Shown in pieces: positions 26,206 to 34,659 of a stretch of 64,000 nt of DNA. The position numbers and the translations under genes are program-made. Under the pieces are notes generated by a model. That model was not told the origin of the DNA. It worked only from the letters and a program-made list of their open reading frames with translations, and ran no database searches. The first letter of the stretch is position 1, and each line of letters starts with the position of its first letter. Origin of the DNA: Pseudomonas sp. GGS8 (GTDB lineage: Bacteria; Pseudomonadota; Gammaproteobacteria; Pseudomonadales; Pseudomonadaceae); contig NZ_JALJWF010000001.1 of assembly GCF_024168645.1 (NCBI RefSeq), forward strand, positions 5,955,501 to 6,019,500. Reading direction: 5' to 3'.

Positions 26206-26589
26206 ATGGCTCAAAGAAGCGTTGATGTTTATTTTGAGAATTATCTCGACTCCACCTTGAGTCTAACTCAGAATTCTCTGAAGTTAGATCATGGGGAATG
26301 GGATTCCTATCCTCCGCAGAAAATATTGAAGCCGAACGCTAATGTGCCCGGCAAAGGTTATTGGAAGACAGAGTCGGACGGGTTCGCTACGGGCACGGAG
26401 GCACTTTGCTCCTACGCTTTTTATGATTTTGTCACTGAGGAAGTTTGCAATATAAATATCCACTGGGACGACCCATACGCGGGATCTAATTCGTATGTAA
26501 TCACGACCGATAGCGATAACGTTAAAGTTTCATATAGTGGTGGAGACGGCGATAACGCTACTGTGACCTTCAGGGCAGAAAAAAAATAA
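26206..26589 (+). CDS. aegerolysin-family protein, possible pore-forming or insecticidal toxin
   Basis: 127 residues without signal peptide. The sequence follows the aegerolysin-type beta-sandwich pattern: VDVYFENYLDSTLSLT, then HGEWDSYPP, the turn motif ESDGFATGTEALCSY, INIHWDDPYAGSNSY, and a final SYSGGDGDNATVTF. Aegerolysins bind membrane sphingolipids, and several act with a second protein as insecticidal pores. An AAGGAA site precedes the ATG. The gene is AT-rich compared with its host, suggesting recent acquisition. No MACPF-type partner is visible. Confidence 0.7.
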   Translation: MAQRSVDVYFENYLDSTLSLTQNSLKLDHGEWDSYPPQKILKPNANVPGKGYWKTESDGFATGTEALCSYAFYDFVTEEVCNINIHWDDPYAGSNSYVITTDSDNVKVSYSGGDGDNATVTFRAEKK

Positions 26590-26950
26590 CATAACGGAGC
26601 GGGCCTTAGTTGATCAGATAGCCGCCGAGAAAATCTCGAGCGGCTATTTCAAAACCAAATTTTAGAAAGTCGATCTCGTGATACTGCTCTCTGTAACTCA
26701 TGGACCTGAAGCCGCCACCTCCCGCACGTACGCCTGGCACTCCGCCAGTTTGATCAGCCCCGGTCACCGTCGTCGGTGATGCCGACAATTCGTTGAGCAT
26801 TGCGCTGGGTCAAGGTGACCCCGAAATCAGCAGTTGATATTTAAAGAAAAACAGGTCATTTAAAGGAGGTACAAAACCGCCACATTTAGCGTTGGATATT
26901 CCTACAGTAGTTCACCCTTTCTCCGGCGTTCTGCCGACCGAACACAATCC
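26590..26950. other. intergenic, no gene seen
   Basis: The aegerolysin gene ends in a loosely paired region at 26600-26650. I see fragments of possible phage sequence but nothing I can name. Confidence 0.3.
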
Positions 26951-27466
26951 CTATTTTGAAATACCGTCATACGCCTGCTCGCACGTCACGCCCCTGGCTC
27001 TGGCTTGGTCAGCAACTTCAGCCAGTTCGCCCGCTCGCTGGTCAGCGCGCTTGAGCACGTCGGCAAGCACCATTGCGGCGCGGGTAGCTGCCTGGCTTGC
27101 GGCGGCAGTACAGGAATTGCCGCTGGTTTGACTGGCTGCGAGTCGAGCGGCAAGGGTGTCGGCCGCCCCACGCAGGCTGTCAGCAGAAGCGCGAGCAGCG
27201 GCAGCATCAGCAGTTGCTTGGTCAATGATCTGTTGGCCATCTTGCATCGCCTTATTGATGGAGAGTTGACGGGCTTGCTCTTTGGTGCGCTCGGCGGCCT
27301 CATTCAGCGCTTTAGCCTCGGCGTCCCGGGTATCGCGGTCATTCCAGGCCGATTGCCACTCGGCATCCTTCACCGATAGCCCATGGTGGTAGGCGCCAAA
27401 CAGCGCGCCGGCCGCCAGCAGCACCGCAGCTATATAAGGAAGGATCCGCAGCCAGATGGAAGTCAT
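26951..27466 (-). CDS. phage Rz-type inner-membrane spanin (DUF2514-like)
   Basis: 171 residues. One N-terminal TM segment (LPYIAAVLLAAGALFGAYHHG) is followed by a long alanine-rich periplasmic coiled coil (about 35-150), the layout of Rz-like lysis proteins of P2-like and pyocin-like clusters. Its ATG overlaps the TGA of the endolysin tail upstream. A complete Rz1-type lipoprotein is nested in another frame. It is what remains of a prophage lysis cassette. Confidence 0.8.
   Translation of the reverse strand: MTSIWLRILPYIAAVLLAAGALFGAYHHGLSVKDAEWQSAWNDRDTRDAEAKALNEAAERTKEQARQLSINKAMQDGQQIIDQATADAAAARASADSLRGAADTLAARLAASQTSGNSCTAAASQAATRAAMVLADVLKRADQRAGELAEVADQARARGVTCEQAYDGISK
26986..27240 (-). 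CDS. nested Rz1-type outer-membrane spanin lipoprotein
   Basis: 84 residues from an internal ATG in a different frame inside the Rz gene. It opens MANRSLTKQLLMLPLLALLLTAC, i.e. a lipoprotein signal with the lipidated Cys at 23, and is proline-rich after that (VLPPQARQLPAPQW). The end has the usual CSSALTSERANW block of Rz1 proteins. Nesting of Rz1 within Rz is standard for phage spanin pairs. Confidence 0.75.
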   Translation of the reverse strand: MANRSLTKQLLMLPLLALLLTACVGRPTPLPLDSQPVKPAAIPVLPPQARQLPAPQWCLPTCSSALTSERANWLKLLTKPEPGA

Positions 27467-27555
27467 GCCAGCACCTTCAGCGCAGTCTCGTAGAAGGCCT
27501 TACGCTCTTCAAGGCCATTCAGCCCGAGCTTCGGCCACCGCCTCACTGAACGTCA
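27465..27555 (-). pseudogene. C-terminal end of a phage endolysin
   Basis: The frame reads LNGLEERKAFYETALKVLA and stops at a TGA overlapping the Rz start. This is like the end of GH19-type phage endolysins. The catalytic part is gone; sequence to the right is scrambled, with faint holin-like words to 27770. The order endolysin-Rz-Rz1 confirms a lysis cassette remnant. Confidence 0.5.
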
Positions 27556-27801
27556 CGGCTTAGTCAATGACGCCGACCAAATGGACGAGACCTTGGGAAT
27601 CGAGATGAGCCAGCGAAGGAATACTCCCGATCAGGAACGCCGTAAACCCGCCGGTCAAGATCGCGCACGCCTGATTCCGCGAAGCGAACAAGTAGTAGCC
27701 AATGGCCCGATCAGTGCGACGAATACAACCCATCAGAACAAAGAATTGGCGCCGCCAAAACGATCATCGTAAAACTTCAAAAAAAACGGAAAGCACATTC
27801 C

Positions 27802-28248
27802 ATGACCTTACTAATGTTTGTCCTGCTCAGTTTATTCGCCGGCTTCGCAGTTCCCTTGCAAGCCGGGACTAACGCAAAACTAGGCAGTCTCCTGGGCCAC
27901 CCTTTGTGGGCAACCGCAGTTTCCTTATTGGTCAGCCTGGTCGTTCTCATCGTTGTCATCATTGTTGCAAAAGCACCCCGCCCGAACTTATCGGCGGGAC
28001 AAGAAGGCCCATGGTGGATTTGGATGGGCGGCGTGGCCGGCGTGTTTTATATAACCGTCGCCTTATTGATGGCCCCCCGACTCGGCGCACTCAACTTCAT
28101 CATGGCGGTATTGGTCGGCCAACTTATCGTTTCAATCGCGATTGACTACTTCGGCCTGATCGGCTTTCCGAAGCAGTCTCTTAATATTAATAAACTGGTC
28201 GGCGTGATTGTCGTCATAGGAGGTTTTCTTATTACTACACGTACTTGA
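27802..28248 (+). CDS. DMT/YdcZ-family (DUF606) transporter
   Basis: 148 residues with four or five TM helices (LMFVLLSLFAGFAVPLQAG, TAVSLLVSLVVLIVVIIVA, GGVAGVFYITVALLM, LVGVIVVIGGFL). The half-size four-TM form is the YdcZ type of the drug/metabolite transporter superfamily, which works as a dimer. It is the first gene on the plus strand before toxA, ending 92 bp upstream. Codon use is less biased than in the tox genes. It may export a pathway product, but its place in the cluster could be chance. Confidence 0.8.
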   Translation: MTLLMFVLLSLFAGFAVPLQAGTNAKLGSLLGHPLWATAVSLLVSLVVLIVVIIVAKAPRPNLSAGQEGPWWIWMGGVAGVFYITVALLMAPRLGALNFIMAVLVGQLIVSIAIDYFGLIGFPKQSLNINKLVGVIVVIGGFLITTRT

Positions 28249-28340
28249 AAACAAACGACGGGGGTCACCGAAACAGAAGATTTCTTCATGTTCCCGAGTC
28301 AGGGATTGACGACAGCTATTATTTGTTAAAAGGTGAGGCA

Positions 28341-29087
28341 ATGACTAATCAATCTGCAAACGCGACTTATGACGCTATTGGCGAACGCTTCGAGGCTTTC
28401 ACGGACACGGCCTCCCAACGTTCAGTAGAAACCGCGACGTTTTTCCATATGGTCGGCGACGTCAAAGGCAAGTCCGTATTGGACCTGGCCTGCGGCTTCG
28501 GCTTCTTTGGTCGTGAGTTATATCGTCAGGGCGCGAGCAAAGTGGTCGGGGTGGATATCTCCGCCTCGATGATTGACCTGGCCCGCAAGGAATCGGCGCG
28601 TAACCATGAAGCGATCGAGTATCACGTCAGCGATATCTGCGACCTGGGTATCCTCGGAAAATTCAACCTGATCACGGCGGCGTGGCTGTTCAACTATGCC
28701 GACTCGCCGGCAAAACTGGACAAGATGTTCCAAGTGGTCGCCGAGAACCTCGCCCCCGGCGGCCGCGTCGTGGCCTACACCGTGGAGCCGACATTCCAAC
28801 TGCAACGCGGCAATTTCACCAAGTACGGCGTGCATGTGCTGACCGAAGAAGTCCACGAGGGCGGCTTTCGTCACCACGCCGAATTCGTCACCCAGCCACC
28901 CAGCGCCTTCACCTTTCATCGCTGGAGCCGTGAGCGCTATGAGCTGGCGATCATGAAGGCCGGCTTCTCGCGCCTGCAATGGCAGAAACCAATCATCTCC
29001 GAGGCCGAACGGGCCAAGCATCCTAAAGGCTATTGGGATGACTTTGAGCGCAACTGCCTGCAAACCGGGCTGATCTGCTCCCTATGA
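28341..29087 (+). CDS. toxA: SAM-dependent methyltransferase, ToxA-type
   Basis: 248 residues from the ATG at 28341, with GGTGAGG in front; the frame is open 96 bp further up but lacks a ribosome site. Motif I is SVLDLACGFGFFG, followed by VVGVDISASMID and LITAAWLFNYAD: a class I methyltransferase. In toxoflavin biosynthesis ToxA methylates the didesmethyl 7-azapteridine precursor on the ring nitrogens. The assignment rests on its neighbours (GTP cyclohydrolase II, WD40, SUMF1, RibD), which together are specific to tox clusters. Confidence 0.85.
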   Translation: MTNQSANATYDAIGERFEAFTDTASQRSVETATFFHMVGDVKGKSVLDLACGFGFFGRELYRQGASKVVGVDISASMIDLARKESARNHEAIEYHVSDICDLGILGKFNLITAAWLFNYADSPAKLDKMFQVVAENLAPGGRVVAYTVEPTFQLQRGNFTKYGVHVLTEEVHEGGFRHHAEFVTQPPSAFTFHRWSRERYELAIMKAGFSRLQWQKPIISEAERAKHPKGYWDDFERNCLQTGLICSL

Positions 29088-29151
29088 AAGCCTGGCACGT
29101 CGCACCTGAGTGCGCGTGCCTTTTCTTTTCCGCAGCAGGAAACCAAGCGTT

Positions 29152-30159
29152 ATGACTTCCAAGGGTTTCAACCACTGGCCGGTATTCGACGGCCCTCTGA
29201 CCGCCGAGATGACCGACCGATTCTTGATGGGCCTGCCCGAACACTTCCAGGACGCGCTAAACCTAAAGCTGCCCCTGGCCGCTTGGCGACAGGTTTCGGA
29301 AGAGTCCAGCGAACAGTTGGCCGACCGCGTGGAAAACCCGGCCTCGCCACTGGCCTGGCGCTACGCCGCCGCCCAACTGCTGGCCTTGACCGTGGACCCA
29401 CGGATCAATGTGCTCAGCCCGGCAATGATTCACATCAGTGGCGGCCGAGTCGAAATCGGCCTGGCAGAGTCGGCGGTGGATCAAGTCATGCACGACATGC
29501 AGGGCCTGGGTCTGGATCGTGACTGGATCGCCAAGGAGGTGCCGCGCCACCCGGTGCATCTGCAACCCTATGCGATCGGCAAATACCCGGTGACCAACCT
29601 CGAATACCGCGCCTTCCTCGAAGCCTCGGGCCATGCGCGGATTCCTGAAAGCTGGGTCTTCGGCCAATACCCCAACGAGCGCGCCAACCATCCGGTATAC
29701 GGCATCACTGCAGAAGACGCCGACGCCTACGTCGCCTGGCTCAGTGCGGCCAGTGGCCAAGCTTATCGTCTACCAACCGAAGCCGAATGGGAATACGCCG
29801 CGGCCGGCCCGGAAAACCTCGATTTTCCCTGGGGCCCGACCTTCCTACCCCAGCATGCCAATACCGCAGAAATGGGCCTGTTCGACACCACGCCCGTGGG
29901 CCTGCTGATCGAAGGTGCCTCGCCCTTTGGCTGCCTGGACATGGCCGGCAACGTCGAAGAATACGTCAGCGATGACTATGCTCCCTACCCCGGCGGCACG
30001 GCCGTCACCGACGACCTGGTAACCGTGGTCGGTACCCATCGTATCGCCCGCGGCGGCAGTTTCACCCGCTTTCGCGACCTGACACGCAATTGCCGACGCC
30101 ACGGCAAATACCCGCGACAGATTTATGTAATGGGTTTTCGCCTCGCCAAAACCCTGTAG
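29152..30159 (+). CDS. toxD: SUMF1/FGE-like protein, ToxD-type
   Basis: 335 residues from the ATG at 29152 (AGGAAA in front). The C-terminal two thirds are a formylglycine-generating-enzyme-like (SUMF1) domain: ISGGRVEIG, KYPVTNLEYRAFLEASGH, YRLPTEAEWEYAA, GCLDMAGNVEEYVSD, ARGGSFTRFRDLTRN. The paired active-site cysteines of true FGEs are not evident, so it is probably not a sulfatase activator. Tox clusters encode such a protein, needed for a late step in building the triazine ring. Intergenic gap to toxA is 64 bp. Confidence 0.8.
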   Translation: MTSKGFNHWPVFDGPLTAEMTDRFLMGLPEHFQDALNLKLPLAAWRQVSEESSEQLADRVENPASPLAWRYAAAQLLALTVDPRINVLSPAMIHISGGRVEIGLAESAVDQVMHDMQGLGLDRDWIAKEVPRHPVHLQPYAIGKYPVTNLEYRAFLEASGHARIPESWVFGQYPNERANHPVYGITAEDADAYVAWLSAASGQAYRLPTEAEWEYAAAGPENLDFPWGPTFLPQHANTAEMGLFDTTPVGLLIEGASPFGCLDMAGNVEEYVSDDYAPYPGGTAVTDDLVTVVGTHRIARGGSFTRFRDLTRNCRRHGKYPRQIYVMGFRLAKTL

Positions 30160-30231
30160 ACCCCTCCCTGTCTTACAACGAATAACCTCAAACAAAAACG
30201 CGTTAATAATTCAGCACGGAAGGAACCGCAA

Positions 30232-30831
30232 ATGAACTGCCTAAGCGTACGCAATCACGTTGATATCCCCTTGGATGACACTTCAAATCCTGGGACTTTT
30301 TATACATTCAGTGGGTTGGGAACCGACCACGAACATATCGTCATTAAACTGGGGCCGGCTAACCCGGTCAGTCCATTAGTGCGGATTCATTCCGAATGCC
30401 TCACGGGCGACGTATTCAGTTCACAACGCTGTGATTGTGGCCCGCAATTAAATGAGTCCATCGAGCGCATGCAGGAAGTCGGTGGCTATTTGGTTTATCT
30501 TCGCCAAGAAGGTCGGGGCATTGGCCTATATGCCAAGTTGGATGCTTATCGCCTGCAGGACTCCGGCATGGATACATTCGAGGCCAATGCACACCTTAAC
30601 TTCCCCGAAGATGGCCGCGACTTTTCCATGGCCGCCGGTATGTTGAAAGCTTTGAATGTCAAACATTGCCAATTGATAACTAACAACCCCGAAAAAGTTC
30701 AGGCCTTGGTCGACAACGGCATTGTCGTCGATAAAGTGATTCCCACCGGTGTATTTGTCACACGCCATAACACCAACTACCTGCAAGCCAAAGTCGATAA
30801 GAAAAATCACGTGATCAAACTGGTGAAGTAA
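30232..30831 (+). CDS. toxB: GTP cyclohydrolase II, ToxB-type (pathway-specific RibA)
   Basis: 199 residues. The zinc cysteines are C56, C67 and C69 (SECLTGDVFSSQRCDCG), the catalytic loop is LRQEGRGIGLY and the end has LITNNPEKVQAL. It converts GTP to the diaminopyrimidinone that is the shared precursor of riboflavin and toxoflavin. A duplicate RibA beside ToxA, C and D marks the tox pathway. Codon use is noticeably weaker than in toxC and toxE. Confidence 0.88.
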   Translation: MNCLSVRNHVDIPLDDTSNPGTFYTFSGLGTDHEHIVIKLGPANPVSPLVRIHSECLTGDVFSSQRCDCGPQLNESIERMQEVGGYLVYLRQEGRGIGLYAKLDAYRLQDSGMDTFEANAHLNFPEDGRDFSMAAGMLKALNVKHCQLITNNPEKVQALVDNGIVVDKVIPTGVFVTRHNTNYLQAKVDKKNHVIKLVK

Positions 30832-30900
30832 CTCGCTTGCGCGGCTGAATCATTCAGGTCGCCCGCAATAAGCCAACCTCAACATTAAGGATAATGACGC

Positions 30901-32604
30901 ATGAGACATTTTGGCCCTATCAGCGGTATTGCAACGTTCAACGATACCTACGTCGCCACCGCCGGTTATGACAACCAAGTCGTCCTCTGGGACGCAAAAA
31001 CCAAAACGCCGATCCAGCGCGTGCTCCACGATCACCTGGCCAACCAATGCGCGTTCAACGCCAGCGGCACTCTGCTGGTCAGTGCCAGCAGCGACTACAC
31101 CGCCCGTGTCTGGGAAGTCCCTTCGCTGCGCCTCAAGAGCGTGCTGGGCGGCCACGATGACGACATCGAAATGGCCGCCTTCTCGCCGGATGGCCAGACC
31201 ATCGCCACCTGCTCGCGCGACCATACCATCCGCCTGTTCAACCTCAGCGGGCAAACCCAGAAGATCCTGACCGGCCATGAGGCCGATGTGATCTCGGTGT
31301 GCTGGTCAGCCGACGGCCAGACCCTGGTGTCGAGCAGCGATGACGGTTCGATCCGCCGCTGGGATGCCGCCACGGGCGAGCAACTGGACATCATCGACCT
31401 CGGTGGCGTCGAGACCGACACCGTGGCCTTGTCCCGCGAAGGCATCATCTTTGCCGGTGACGACGAGGGCAAGATTTCGGTGATCAGCAGCGCCGGCACC
31501 TACCTGCAACCGGCCCACGCCGCCGGGATCAAGCGCATCGTGTGGAACGAGGCACAGCGCCTGCTAGTCAGCCTGAGCTACGACCGCTGCGTGATGCTAT
31601 GGAAACTGACAGCCGACAACCGCCTGGAAACAACCGCGCAGACCTCACTGCCAAGCATCATCTGGCCGCGCAGTTGCGCATTGCTCGGCGATCAGCGCAT
31701 CGCCTTCGTGACCTTTGGCTCCACCTACGCCACCTGGGATTTCACTACCCAGCAATGGGACGTCAGCGGCATCGAGCCGGCCATCAGCCTGAACGCGGTG
31801 ACGGTGGTCGGCGACGACATCTACAGCATTGGCGACGCCGGCATCCTGCAGATCAATGGCCAGCCCAGCACCAAGGCCGGCAGCCTGTGCAATTTCCTGC
31901 TGCCATTCGGCGACAGCGTGTTGACCGGCGGGCAAATGGGCACGGTGTTCGACGCCAAGACCGGCGACGTTATCTACCAGCACCGCTCACCGCTCAACTG
32001 CGGCACTACCTTTGAAAAGGATGGTGAGCTGCACGCCGCGATTGGTACCTACACCGGCGAAGCCTTGATCTTCAACCTGGCAGATCAGCAGCCGCAGTTC
32101 CTGCGCGAAGTGCACATGCATGAAAATGCGATCAAAGGCATCGCGGCGGATGAGCAGTACTTATTCAGCGTCTGCGCGACGGCGGCAGCGGCGTTTTTCC
32201 GCATTGCCGACTTCGAGCTGGAGACCTACCTAGACAAAGCCCACGACCGCATTTCCAACGGTTGCACACAGATCCAGGGCGGCTTTGCCAGCATCGGTCG
32301 GGACCTCAAGCTGCGGCTGTGGCAGGCCGGCAACAGCGAAGTCTATGAAACCCCTCACAGCCACTCGATCAAGTGCATTGCCATCTCCAAGGACCGCAAG
32401 ATGATCGCCACCGGCAGCTACGGCGGCACCGTGGCCGTGTTCGACCTGGCCAAGCGCAGTTGGGCAAAGGTGGAGAAGATCACCGCCAGCGGTATCTCCT
32501 GTCTGACCCACGACGCCGAAGGCAGCGGCTTCCTCGCCAGCGCCTATGATGGCCGCATCTACCCGATCACCGCCCAGTCTTCGGCACGGCAAACGCGCCC
32601 ATGA
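30901..32604 (+). CDS. toxC: WD40-repeat protein, ToxC-type
   Basis: 567 residues made of WD40 blades throughout. Blades with clear GH...WD-type ends include ASSDYTARVWEVPS, SPDGQTIATCSRDHTIRLF, WSADGQTLVSSSDDGSIRRW and SISKDRKMIATGSYGG-like repeats at the C-terminus, enough for two propellers. There is no catalytic motif. ToxC in Burkholderia glumae is a WD-repeat protein of unknown exact role. Its stop overlaps the next start by 4 bp, so translation is coupled to ToxE. Confidence 0.85.
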   Translation: MRHFGPISGIATFNDTYVATAGYDNQVVLWDAKTKTPIQRVLHDHLANQCAFNASGTLLVSASSDYTARVWEVPSLRLKSVLGGHDDDIEMAAFSPDGQTIATCSRDHTIRLFNLSGQTQKILTGHEADVISVCWSADGQTLVSSSDDGSIRRWDAATGEQLDIIDLGGVETDTVALSREGIIFAGDDEGKISVISSAGTYLQPAHAAGIKRIVWNEAQRLLVSLSYDRCVMLWKLTADNRLETTAQTSLPSIIWPRSCALLGDQRIAFVTFGSTYATWDFTTQQWDVSGIEPAISLNAVTVVGDDIYSIGDAGILQINGQPSTKAGSLCNFLLPFGDSVLTGGQMGTVFDAKTGDVIYQHRSPLNCGTTFEKDGELHAAIGTYTGEALIFNLADQQPQFLREVHMHENAIKGIAADEQYLFSVCATAAAAFFRIADFELETYLDKAHDRISNGCTQIQGGFASIGRDLKLRLWQAGNSEVYETPHSHSIKCIAISKDRKMIATGSYGGTVAVFDLAKRSWAKVEKITASGISCLTHDAEGSGFLASAYDGRIYPITAQSSARQTRP

Positions 32605-33059
32605 CCCACTTCAGCGAAATCGACTTTCAACATATGCACCGTGCATTATCGTTGGCCGAGCGCGGCAGTCACTCCACCTGGCCCAATCCTCGGGTCGGGT
32701 GTGTCATCGCCCACGGTACGCATATCGTGGGTGAAGGCTGGCATCGGCGTGCGGGTGGCCCGCACGCCGAAGTGTTTGCCCTGCGCCAGGCCGGCGCCCT
32801 GGCCAAGGGAGCCACCGCTTATGTGACGCTCGAACCGTGCAGCCATGTCGGCCGCACGGGGGCCTGCCATCAAGCGCTGATCGAGGCAGGCGTGGCTTGC
32901 GTGATCGTGGCCCATGAAGACCCGTTCAAGCAAGTCGACGGGCGCGGCATCGCCGAACTGCGCGCAGCCAGGATCGAGGTCAAGGTCGGCTTGCTCAACG
33001 TCGCGGCGCGGGAGCTGAACCGGGGATTCTTGTCCACGGTCAAGCGCCAGCGGCCTTGA
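32601..33059 (+). CDS. toxE: ToxE deaminase domain (RibD-N-like), ending at a TGA
   Basis: 152 residues of a cytidine-deaminase-fold pyrimidine deaminase: LSLAERGSHSTWPNPRVGCV, the zinc site HAEVFAL and PCSHVGRTGAC. It removes the amino group from the GTP cyclohydrolase II product. The chain ends RGFLSTVKRQRP-stop. In bifunctional RibD proteins this exact place reads RPWVQLK or similar, leading into the reductase. The reductase follows in frame after the single TGA. So this is either a nonsense-split gene or two coupled genes. Confidence 0.8.
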   Translation: MTHFSEIDFQHMHRALSLAERGSHSTWPNPRVGCVIAHGTHIVGEGWHRRAGGPHAEVFALRQAGALAKGATAYVTLEPCSHVGRTGACHQALIEAGVACVIVAHEDPFKQVDGRGIAELRAARIEVKVGLLNVAARELNRGFLSTVKRQRP

Positions 33060-33707
33060 GTGCAGTTGAAGATGGGCATGAGCCTGGACGGCCGCACCGC
33101 GCTGAACAATGGCAGTTCGCAGTGGATCACCAGCGCCCGGGCGCGCGCCGATGTGCAGTACTGGCGCGCGCGCAGTGCGGCGATCCTGACCGGCAGCGGC
33201 ACCGTGCTGGCGGATAACCCCTCGCTGACCGTGCGGGAAATGGCGTCCGCCGAGGCCATCGCGCCATTACGGGTCATCCTCGACAGCCAGGCGCGCGTGC
33301 CGGAGACCGCCCGCGTGTTCGATGACCGCGCCCCCAGCCTGCATGTGATGCATGATCGCCACGTGCCACAAGGCGCGAACGGCGAACGCCTTCTCGGCCT
33401 GCCGGGCAATCAGCAGGGCCTGGATCTGCACGCCCTGATGACTCACCTGAGTGAGCGCGGCCTGCATGACGTCATGGTGGAAGCCGGCCCGACACTGGCC
33501 GGTAACCTGCTGCGCGCGGGCCTGGTCGACGAGTTGCTGCTATACGTGGCACCGCGTCTGTTAGGCGACCTGGCACGGCCACTGGTGCATTTACCGGAGC
33601 TGGAACAGCTGACGCACTCCCTGGACTTCACCCTGTACGACGTCACCCAACTGGGGCAGGACCTGCGTTTACGCCTGCGCCCCGATCAGTCGACCTGTAC
33701 GGTATGA
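33060..33707 (+). CDS. ToxE reductase domain (RibD-C-like), GTG start right after the TGA
   Basis: 215 residues: VQLKMGMSLDGRTALNNG, SQWITSARARADVQYW, ILTGSGTVLADNPSLTV and EAGPTLAGNLL. This is the NADPH-dependent reductase of the RibD/dihydrofolate-reductase fold, complete in length. It shares the frame of the deaminase domain, with no ribosome site between. The GTG starts immediately after the stop codon, so reinitiation at the TGA-GTG is possible. The 3' end overlaps the convergent LysR gene by 22 bp. Confidence 0.82.
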   Translation: MQLKMGMSLDGRTALNNGSSQWITSARARADVQYWRARSAAILTGSGTVLADNPSLTVREMASAEAIAPLRVILDSQARVPETARVFDDRAPSLHVMHDRHVPQGANGERLLGLPGNQQGLDLHALMTHLSERGLHDVMVEAGPTLAGNLLRAGLVDELLLYVAPRLLGDLARPLVHLPELEQLTHSLDFTLYDVTQLGQDLRLRLRPDQSTCTV

Positions 33708-34612
33708 GCCACCACTTGCTTGACTTGGTCGCGCAGCCACGCATGTGCCGGATCGTCACAGAAACGCTGGTGCCAGATCTGCACAAAGGGAAAGCGCGGA
33801 ATGCTGAACGGTGGCGGCAATTGCACCAGATCCGGGTTAAGCAAGATGTCCTCCAGGGCGCGCGTCGCCACGGTGAGGATCAGATCAGTGTTGTGCAACA
33901 AGCTTGGCGCAGTGCGCCAGTGCGGCACGCTCACGGCGATACGACGGCGCAGGCCCTCGGCGCGCAACAGGGTGTCGACTTCGCCATTGGCGCCACCGTC
34001 CATGGACACCTGGATATGCGGGCGCTCCAGGTAGCTCTCCAGATCCAGCATGCCGTTCTTGAACAAGGTCCGCCGGTCGAGCAGGCAGGAAAAACTTTCC
34101 TCGAACAACACTTCCATCGACACATCGGGCGTCAGGCTGGGGAACACCCCCAGGGCCAGGTCGATCTTGCCCTGCGCTACTTGCTCGAGCATCCCGTGCC
34201 GGCTGCCCTGGGTCACCACCAGGGTAGTGTTCGGCGCCTCGCGACGCAGTCGCACCAGCAATTTGGGCAAGATAATCGCCGCGCCATAATCCGACATTGC
34301 CAACTGGAAGGTGCGTTGGGAACTGGCCGCGTCGAAGTCGATGGACTTGCCGAACAGAGTTTCAATCTGACTGAGAATTTCGCGCAGCGGCTCCTGGAGG
34401 TTTTGCGCCATGGCGCTGAGCATCACCTCATTGCCCTCGCGGATCAGGATCGGATCGTCCAGCAGCACCCGCAACTTACTCAGGGAATGACTGATGGCCG
34501 GCTGGCTCAAATGCAGACGCGCCCCCGTGCGGGTGACGTGTTTTTCGGTCAGCAGTGCATCGAGCACCACCAACAGATTCAAATCGATATTGCGCAGTAA
34601 AACCGTGACCAT
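33686..34612 (-). CDS. toxR: LysR-family regulator, ToxR-type
   Basis: 308 residues. The N-terminal winged HTH reads LLVVLDALLTEKHVTRTGAR, SQPAISHSLSKLRVLLDDP, the classic LysR opening. The C-terminal effector domain follows. In B. glumae ToxR is a LysR protein that uses toxoflavin as coinducer to activate both the biosynthetic and the transport genes; the same is likely here. It is read opposite to toxM, with 47 bp between the starts, so it can act on both. Confidence 0.85.
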   Translation of the reverse strand: MVTVLLRNIDLNLLVVLDALLTEKHVTRTGARLHLSQPAISHSLSKLRVLLDDPILIREGNEVMLSAMAQNLQEPLREILSQIETLFGKSIDFDAASSQRTFQLAMSDYGAAIILPKLLVRLRREAPNTTLVVTQGSRHGMLEQVAQGKIDLALGVFPSLTPDVSMEVLFEESFSCLLDRRTLFKNGMLDLESYLERPHIQVSMDGGANGEVDTLLRAEGLRRRIAVSVPHWRTAPSLLHNTDLILTVATRALEDILLNPDLVQLPPPFSIPRFPFVQIWHQRFCDDPAHAWLRDQVKQVVAHTVQVD

Positions 34613-34659
34613 GCGGTGAATTCCATTTCAGGGAGCAACCCTTCAACAAGGACCAAACC

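Noticed and set aside
33057..33062. Selenocysteine at the TGA in toxE
   Set aside because: The expected residue is Trp, not Cys, and no selenocysteine-insertion hairpin is apparent after the TGA.
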